The position numbers were made by a program, and so were the translations under genes. DNA of 64,000 bases from Streptomyces sp. NBC_00878 (lineage in GTDB: Bacteria; Actinomycetota; Actinomycetes; Streptomycetales; Streptomycetaceae): contig NZ_JAPEOK010000001.1 in NCBI RefSeq assembly GCF_026341515.1, positions 7,502,001 to 7,566,000 on the forward strand. Reading direction: 5' to 3'. Shown piece by piece: positions 58,760 through 64,000 of this stretch (its first letter is position 1; every line of letters starts with the position of its first letter). The notes beneath the pieces were generated by a model that worked only from the letters and a program-made list of their open reading frames with translations, was not told the DNA's origin and ran no database searches.

Positions 58760-60064
58760 ATGCACATGCACCCTCGGAATGTGTGGCAGGCCATGTCCCG
58801 GCCGGGCTTCCTGCTGTCGGCCTGGCCCTGGCGGTCCGCCGCGTATCTGCTCACCGGCGCGGTGACCGGCGTCGCCACCTTGGTGGGGATCGTGACGGTG
58901 GCAGCGGTCTGCGGTGCGCTCGCCATCGTCTTGGTGGGGCTGCCCCTGCTCGTCGTGGTTGCCCTCAGCGGGATACCGGTGGCCCGGGTGGAGCGGCGCA
59001 GGGTGCGCCTGATCGACCGCAACCCGGTGTCCGGCCGGCACCAGGTGCCGACCGCGCCGGGACTGTGGGCCTGGCTGACCACCCGGCTGCGCGAACAGAC
59101 GACCTGGCGGGAGCTCGGGTACGCGCTGCTGTTCGCCGGGCTGCTGTGGCCGGTCGACGCCCTGGCCATCACGGTCGCCCTGCTCTTCCCACTGTCCATG
59201 GTCGCCACCCCGCTGCTGATGGCCACGGTCGGCGACGGCCATGAGGCGAAGGTGCTCAAGCAGTGGACGGTCACCACATGGCCGACCGCTTTCGGCGTCG
59301 CCGTACTGGGCCTGCTCCTGATGAGCCTGTGCGCTTACGTGCTCGGCGTCACGGCGGGCGCCCGCGCCGAGCTGGCCCGGCTGCTGATCGCCTCCCCTGA
59401 GGGCGAGCTCAGTGCCAAGGTGGTCGAACTGGCCCGCTCCCGCGTCCGGTTGGTCGATGCCTTCGAGGCCGAGCGGCGACGTATCGAGCGCGATCTGCAC
59501 GACGGCGCCCAACAGCGCCTTGTGGCCCTGACGATGGCCCTCGGGCTGGCCCGCCTCGACGCCCCGCCCGGCCCGCTCGCCGACCAGCTCACCAAGGCCC
59601 ACGAGGAGGCGGGCAAGGCGCTCGCGGAGCTGCGCGAGCTCATCCACGGCATCCACCCCAAGGTCCTCACGGACTACGGACTTCCGGCCGCGGTCGCCGA
59701 CGCAGCTGATCGTTCGACGGTCCCCGTCGACGTGAACCTCGAACTGCCGGGCCGGCCGCCCCAGGCGGTCGAGTCCGCAGCGTATTTTGTGGTCTGCGAG
59801 GCACTGGCCAACGTCGCCAAACACAGCGGGGCCGACCGCGCGCAGGTGAGCGGCGGTCATCGCGACGGCCGCCTGTTCCTCGAGGTGCGCGACGACGGCT
59901 GCGGCGGCGCGGACGCCTCGGCGGGCAGCGGCCTCACCGGGCTCGCGGACCGGGTATCGGTCCTGGATGGCAGACTTGCCCTGACCAGTCCGCCGGGTGG
60001 ACCGACTCTGTTGCGTGTGGAGTTTCCTTGCGAGTTGACCAAGGCGGCCGATCGCTCCGCATAG
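58760..60064 (+). CDS. Two-component sensor histidine kinase, second system
   Basis: The 434-residue protein has an N-terminal membrane part with about four spans (~12-190), a HisKA_3 domain with the phosphoacceptor His in E-R-D-L-H-D-G-A-Q-Q-R, and an HATPase domain (C-E-A-L-A-N-V-A-K-H, D-D-G-C-G-G, G-L-T-G-L-A-D-R). ATG 58760 and 58766 are both possible; no clear ribosome-binding site decides. The response regulator overlaps its 3' end. The kinase is divergent from an FtsX-type ABC exporter, a usual pairing. Confidence 0.92.
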   Translation: MHMHPRNVWQAMSRPGFLLSAWPWRSAAYLLTGAVTGVATLVGIVTVAAVCGALAIVLVGLPLLVVVALSGIPVARVERRRVRLIDRNPVSGRHQVPTAPGLWAWLTTRLREQTTWRELGYALLFAGLLWPVDALAITVALLFPLSMVATPLLMATVGDGHEAKVLKQWTVTTWPTAFGVAVLGLLLMSLCAYVLGVTAGARAELARLLIASPEGELSAKVVELARSRVRLVDAFEAERRRIERDLHDGAQQRLVALTMALGLARLDAPPGPLADQLTKAHEEAGKALAELRELIHGIHPKVLTDYGLPAAVADAADRSTVPVDVNLELPGRPPQAVESAAYFVVCEALANVAKHSGADRAQVSGGHRDGRLFLEVRDDGCGGADASAGSGLTGLADRVSVLDGRLALTSPPGGPTLLRVEFPCELTKAADRSA

Positions 60065-60696
60065 TGCTGGCCGAAGACAGCGTGCTGCTGCGGGAAGGGC
60101 TCATCGGCCTGCTCAGCCGCTGCGGCCACGAGGTGGTGTCGGCCGTCGGGGACGCGCAGGCACTGGTCGCCGCGGTCGAGGAGCATGCCCCCGACATCGT
60201 GGTGACGGACGTACGCATGCCGCCCGGTTTCCAGGACGAGGGCCTGCACGCGGCAGTGCGGCTGCGTGAGAAGCGCCCCACACTCCCGGTCCTGGTCCTC
60301 AGTCAGTACGTGCAACGGACGTACGCCGCCGAACTCCTGGACTCCGGAGACGGATCAGGCGTCGGTTATCTGCTCAAGGACCGGGTCGGCCAGGTTGAGG
60401 AGTTTGTAGAAGCGCTGCACAAGGTGGCGGACGGCGGGACGGTGGTCGACCCCGAGGTGGTGCGCCAGTTGCTGCGCCGCCGCCGCGATCCGCTGGAGCA
60501 GCTCACCCCGCGCGAACGCGAGGTGCTGGCACTGATCGCCGAAGGCAAGTCCAACGGCGCGATCGCCAAGGAGCTGGTGGTTTCCGAAGCGGCGATCGGC
60601 AAGCACATCGGCAACATCCTCACCAAGCTGGACCTGCCTCCGACGGACAAGACCCACCGCAGGGTCCTGGCCGTCCTCACTTACCTGCGGGCGTGA
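60028..60696 (+). CDS. NarL/LuxR-family response regulator, second system, TTG start
   Basis: The receiver domain shows V-L-A-E-D-S, D-I-V-V-T-D-V-R-M-P-P with the phosphorylated Asp, and K-D-R-V near the end. The C-terminal LuxR helix-turn-helix runs T-P-R-E-R-E-V-L-A-L to A-A-I-G-K-H-I. No ATG or GTG precedes the first strand, but TTG 60028 has GGAG six bases upstream and lies within the kinase gene (37-base overlap), so a TTG start is the best choice. Confidence 0.9.
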   Translation: MRVDQGGRSLRIVLAEDSVLLREGLIGLLSRCGHEVVSAVGDAQALVAAVEEHAPDIVVTDVRMPPGFQDEGLHAAVRLREKRPTLPVLVLSQYVQRTYAAELLDSGDGSGVGYLLKDRVGQVEEFVEALHKVADGGTVVDPEVVRQLLRRRRDPLEQLTPREREVLALIAEGKSNGAIAKELVVSEAAIGKHIGNILTKLDLPPTDKTHRRVLAVLTYLRA

Positions 60697-60845
60697 CCCA
60701 CCGAGCGCGCTGGGCTGCCATGCCTGGCTCGACATCAGCCGCAAGGCACGGCGTCGACAGCCCGTTTTGCGGGTGTTGATACCCGACACGGGTTGTCGGC
60801 ACTGCCGACCCTCGGTTTCGCCGTGGCCGGGGCCAGGGCCAGGGT

Positions 60846-60877
60846 TCGGCTCGACTCGGCTCGGCTCGGCTCGGCCG
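60846..60877. repeat. CGGCT pentanucleotide repeat
   Basis: Five or so copies of CGGCT (one imperfect) lie at the 3' breakpoint of the DevS-like pseudogene. Confidence 0.8.
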
Positions 60878-60879
60878 AG

Positions 60880-61627
60880 GGGTGGTCGTGCCTGGCAGGA
60901 ACCCGAGGACCGCCGCGGCGCCCTCCGTCTCGCGAAGGACCTTGCCCCGGAACGTGGTCGGGGCTTCGGCGGGCGGCTGTCGCAGCGCGAAGTTCGCCGT
61001 AAGGACCTCCTGGACGGTCGACCGGAGTTCGTCGAGTGCGCGGCCCAGCATCGCGTGGACCTCGGCGTCCCGCTCCTCGTCGGCGGTGCGGCGCCGGGTG
61101 GACTCCAGCATCATGCCGGTCGCGAAGAGCCGCTGGACGACCAGATCGTGCAGGTCACGGGCGATCCGGTCACGGTCCTCGAAGACCGCGAGCCGCTCCC
61201 GGCGCTGCTGGGCGTCCGCGAGGACCAGCGCGAGCGCGGCCTGCGAGGCGAACTGCGTGGCCGGCGGCTGCTCGACGGACGTGTACGAACGGTCGCCGCG
61301 CCTGCGGGGAAGAGCGAGGGTGCCGATGAGCCGGCCGTCGGCCTGGAGCGGCAGCAGCATGCTCGGCCCGAACCGGTGCCGTACCCGCGTCGTCATGCGC
61401 GGGTCGGTCGCCGAGTCCTCGACGAACACCGGTTCCAAGCCCGGGAGTTGCACAAGGACCGAACTGCCCGGCTCGATGGTCGTACCGACGAGGTCGGCAA
61501 CGGCCCCGCCGCGACGGCGGCGCCGCCCGGGTCGTCGAGCGTCGACGCCGCCACGATCTCCATGCCGCCCTCTCTCGTGGGCAGCAGGATCACACCGGCC
61601 GAGGCGTCGGCGAGGATCCTGGCGCCC
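60880..61627 (-). pseudogene. DevS-like GAF sensor kinase remnant
   Basis: The minus strand carries a GAF part in one frame (A-R-I-L-A-D-A-S-A-G-V-I-L-L-P-T, then I-V-A-A-S-T) and, after a frameshift near 61490, the rest in another (L-P-G-L-E-P-V-F-V-E-D), with the HisKA_3 part E-D-R-D-R-I-A-R-D-L-H-D-L-V-V-Q-R-L-F. Normal DevS/DosS proteins then have an HATPase domain. Here homology ends at T-F-R-G-K-V-L-R-E-T-E-G, followed by repeats and unrelated sequence. The 5' end abuts the stop of the actin-like gene with no start. So the gene has lost both ends and its frame. Confidence 0.8.
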
Positions 61628-62665
61628 TCAGGTGGCCAGCGGGTCGAGGACCAGCGGCTCGATCCTGCCCTCCAGCATCGCGCCCAGGCCGAGGATCGCG
61701 CACACGTCGGGCCGTTCGGCGATGTGCACCGGCATGCCCGTCGCGTGCCGCAGCATCTGGTCGAGGCCGGGCAGCAGCGCGCTGCCGCCGACCATCATGA
61801 TCCCGCGGTCGGCGAGGTCGGCCACCAGGTCCGGCGGGCAGACCCGCAGCACCTTGCCGATGCCGTCGAGTACGGCGGTCAGCGGGGTCTGGATCGCGTC
61901 GCGCACGGCGGCCGTGTCGACCTGTACGGAACGGGCGAGACCGGTGGCCACGTCCCTGCCGTGGATCTCGGTGGAGGCGGGACCGTGCGCGGTGAGCCCG
62001 TTCCCGGAGAGGGCGAGCTGCAGCGGTCGTACGGACTGGGACGGGAGCATCAACTCGTGCTGGTGGCGCAGGTGTTGGACGATCGCGTGATCGATGGCCT
62101 CGCCGCCGACGGGGATGCGCGCGGCGGTCACGATCGCTCCGAGGGACAGCACCGCGACCTGGGTGGCGGCGGCCCCGCACACCATGATCATGGTGGCCTC
62201 GGGCCGTTCCACGGGCAGTCCGCAGCCGACGCCGGCGGCGATGAGCGTGTCGACGAGCTCGACGCGCCGCGCACCGAGTCCGACGAGCGTCTCGACCGCG
62301 GCCCGCTCCGCGAGCGGGTCGGCGTCGTGCGGGGTGCAGATGGCGGCCCGCAGCCGGGGCTTGCGGCGCAGGGCGCGGCGGACCTTGTCGCCGAGCAGCT
62401 GGCGCAGCATGCGCTGGGCCATCTCGATGTCGACGACCGTGCCGCCGGAGACGGGCCGCACGACGCGGATGTAGTCGGGCGTACGGCCCGTCATCTTCTC
62501 GGCGAACTCGCCGACGGCGATCAGGGCGCCGGTCTTCGTGTTCACGGCGGCCACGCTCGGCTGGTCCACGACGAGCCCGGCGCCCTTCACGAAGACCCGT
62601 GTCCTCGCCGCCCCCATGTCGACGGCGAAATGACAGCGGCGCAACTGCTCCAGGCTGGCGGTCAT
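61628..62665 (-). CDS. MreB/Mbl-like actin homologue
   Basis: The 345-residue protein has the actin-fold motifs of the MreB family: phosphate-1 F-A-V-D-M-G-A-A-R-T-R, V-A-V-G-x-x-A near 50, a V-R-P-V-S-G-G segment, phosphate-2 M-I-M-V-C-G-A-A-A-T, and adenosine motif I-M-M-V-G-G-S-A-L-L-P-G. The phosphate-2 motif (usually D-I-G-G-G-T) is altered, which may weaken nucleotide hydrolysis. Streptomyces carry several such paralogues that act in spore wall formation. It may be followed by the DevS remnant as a result of a deletion. Confidence 0.9.
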   Translation of the reverse strand: MTASLEQLRRCHFAVDMGAARTRVFVKGAGLVVDQPSVAAVNTKTGALIAVGEFAEKMTGRTPDYIRVVRPVSGGTVVDIEMAQRMLRQLLGDKVRRALRRKPRLRAAICTPHDADPLAERAAVETLVGLGARRVELVDTLIAAGVGCGLPVERPEATMIMVCGAAATQVAVLSLGAIVTAARIPVGGEAIDHAIVQHLRHQHELMLPSQSVRPLQLALSGNGLTAHGPASTEIHGRDVATGLARSVQVDTAAVRDAIQTPLTAVLDGIGKVLRVCPPDLVADLADRGIMMVGGSALLPGLDQMLRHATGMPVHIAERPDVCAILGLGAMLEGRIEPLVLDPLAT

Positions 62666-62846
62666 GGCTGGTCCTCCCGAGAGCGCGGACGGTGGGACGC
62701 GGCCGGGATGGCGGTCCTCCTTCGCATCGTGGGGGACCTGACAGGGTGTCGCCTTTCGGGTGGGCCGGGCGGGGTGCCGCCGTATGGGTGGTTTCTGGGC
62801 GACGGCGACGGCGGAGGTTCCGCGGTCGGCGGCGTCGGGCGGTGGC

Positions 62847-64000
62847 TCAGGTGTTGGGGAGCGCCCGGAGCAGGGGTGCCCATGAGGCCGTGGTCAGCTC
62901 GCAGCCCGCGTGGGCCAGGCGCTCCCTGTGCCGCTCGGAGCGGGTGTAGCCGAGGAAGCGGAGGCCGATGGCGTTCGCGGCGGTCAGCTCGGCGACCGAC
63001 GAGCCGACCAGGATGGCGTCCGACGGCGACGCGCCGAGGTGGTCCAGAGCCCGCAGGAGACAGTCGGGGTCCGGCATCAGCCGGGTCAGGTCGTCGGCGC
63101 GGCCGTGCACTCCGCCCGTCACCAGACCGGTCAGCCGTCCGTGGGCCTGCAGATACTTCCAGACGGCACTCGGCGCGTTGTCCGCGACGACGGAGACGCG
63201 TCGGCCCAGGGCGTTGAGCGTGGTGATCAGGGAGTCGGAGAACGGGGTCGTCGCGGCGGTCGTCACCGCCCGTTCCTCGATGCGGTTGAGCCGGCGGCGC
63301 AGATCGGCTCCCAGCGGGTGGCCGGCGAACGCGCGCAACAGGTCGAGCGGGTTGGCGTGCCCTTCCAGGGGCGGGGTGGGCGCGCCCTGCGCGGAGAGCG
63401 GCTCACCGCCCAGCGCGGCCTCGGGGTGACGCAGTTCGGCGAGGAGGGCGGCGAGTTCCCGGGTGGCCTGGTCCTCCTTGGCCCGGGTGTAGAGGCGTAC
63501 GAGGGGGCCGTCGAAGCCGATGAGCACGTAGGGGGCGTCGAGCAGGGCGGTGGCGGCGTCGTCCGGGGGCACGACCGGCTTCGACGGCGCCCGGAGGGCG
63601 GACTGCGCCTCGCCCTCCGCCACCAGCCCGATCGAGCACGCCACCGACAGCCCCGGCACCGGCCAGCCGCGCAGCCCGCCGCGCGCCGCGTGCTGTGCCG
63701 CGCCCGCACGACGGAGTGGGTGCCGCCGCGTGACGCGGCCCGTCTCTTTGATCACGTGGTGGAGAAGGCGTTCGGACACGTCGGCGGTTTCCCCGCGCAC
63801 GAAGGCCACCGGGTCGTCGACGTGCCAGGACAGCTCGACGGACGCCGCGAAGGTTCCGTCGCCGGAACTGGGGAACGACAGCTCGTGACTGGCCTGGTGG
63901 GCGGTCAGGTCGACCTCGTAGTACGTGATGAGGCTCCCCGTGGTCGGTGTGTCGTCGAGCCGTTCGGGGTCGAGGAGCGTCAGCGCGTCGTCGTCGGCGG
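62847..64000 (-). CDS. HAD-like hydrolase, joined in frame to an upstream domain cut by the window
   Basis: The frame is open from the right edge of the window. Its C-terminal ~260 residues fit a HAD phosphatase: V-L-I-G-F-D-G-P-L-V (motif 1, with Asp-x-Asp replaced by Asp-Gly), V-V-A-D-N near motif 2, and motif 4-like D-A-I-L-V-G-S-S. The N-terminal part (I-T-Y-Y-E-V-D-L-T, W-H-V-D-D-P-V-A-F-V-R, then R-G-W-P-V-P-G-L-S-V) reads like a separate beta-rich protein of unknown function. GTG 63623 could start the HAD part alone. Whether this is a true fusion or two genes that lost a stop cannot be told from here. Confidence 0.7.
   Translation of the reverse strand, partial: ADDDALTLLDPERLDDTPTTGSLITYYEVDLTAHQASHELSFPSSGDGTFAASVELSWHVDDPVAFVRGETADVSERLLHHVIKETGRVTRRHPLRRAGAAQHAARGGLRGWPVPGLSVACSIGLVAEGEAQSALRAPSKPVVPPDDAATALLDAPYVLIGFDGPLVRLYTRAKEDQATRELAALLAELRHPEAALGGEPLSAQGAPTPPLEGHANPLDLLRAFAGHPLGADLRRRLNRIEERAVTTAATTPFSDSLITTLNALGRRVSVVADNAPSAVWKYLQAHGRLTGLVTGGVHGRADDLTRLMPDPDCLLRALDHLGASPSDAILVGSSVAELTAANAIGLRFLGYTRSERHRERLAHAGCELTTASWAPLLRALPNT

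Noticed and set aside
57872..59860. A 662-residue frame across the ABC ATPase and kinase genes on the minus strand
   Set aside because: It overlaps two well-supported genes and has no domain.
60767..63217. An 816-residue plus-strand frame over the DevS remnant and actin-like gene
   Set aside because: It is antisense to a clear MreB-like protein; its composition is that of a shadow frame.

Overview
The window is very GC-rich DNA with strong G/C bias at third codon positions, GTG and TTG starts, stop/start-overlap operons and families typical of the genus: AfsR-type SARP regulators, a large LuxR (LAL) regulator, an XRE/DUF397 pair, a DUF7848 protein, a mycothiol-type maleylpyruvate isomerase and an MreB/Mbl paralogue. 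It is almost certainly chromosomal DNA of Streptomyces or a close relative. No rRNA, tRNA, CRISPR array or intact transposon was seen. Both ends cut through genes.

Layout. 1-6.05 kb: histidine kinase (5' cut off), response regulator, a small membrane-anchored protein and a MacB/FtsX-like ABC exporter. 6.1-12.1 kb: an apparent island of lower GC. It has a leftward operon ending in NUDIX hydrolase, small acidic peptide, radical SAM/SPASM enzyme and isoaspartate-methyltransferase-like enzyme (a probable RiPP pathway), a divergent XRE-DUF397 pair, and a broken serine-recombinase remnant at the right edge. 12.1-22.3 kb: two very large AfsR-like SARP regulators facing each other, with a membrane Ser/Thr kinase and a membrane partner between them; kinase and partner carry similar predicted extracellular domains. 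22.3-27.1 kb: dienelactone-hydrolase-like protein without the nucleophile, several small membrane proteins and an ANTAR protein. 27.1-33.4 kb: three amidohydrolase-related units (a remnant, one with the barrel deleted and fused to an Atu4866-like domain, one intact), an MFS transporter, a DinB protein coupled to a MalY/PatB-type aminotransferase.

33.4-47.9 kb: CGNR regulator, secreted GH97 enzyme with six ricin-type repeats, and an aromatic catabolic block: aldehyde dehydrogenase, LAL regulator, truncated IclR regulator, then gentisate 1,2-dioxygenase, fumarylpyruvate hydrolase, maleylpyruvate isomerase and an aryl-alcohol-type dehydrogenase. Together these would turn a hydroxybenzyl alcohol or hydroxybenzoate, through gentisate, into fumarate and pyruvate. 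48-53.9 kb: TetR regulator divergent from a YcaC-like hydrolase over a perfect 13+13 palindrome, a large NTPase-HTH protein, an FAD monooxygenase and a SnoaL-like protein. 53.9-55.1 kb: secreted GH5 enzyme behind a LacI-type operator. 55.4-60.7 kb: a second FtsX ABC exporter divergent from a second kinase/regulator pair. 60.8-64 kb: a DevS-like kinase pseudogene, an MreB/Mbl-like actin homologue and a HAD protein running off the end.

Two features run through the window. Short tandem repeats occur often, both inside genes (as low-complexity inserts) and between them. Gene decay is visible at several places (serine recombinase, amidohydrolase, IclR and DevS remnants). The most promising undescribed system is the radical SAM plus methyltransferase peptide locus at 6.5-9.3 kb; the kinase/SARP module at 12-22 kb is second.
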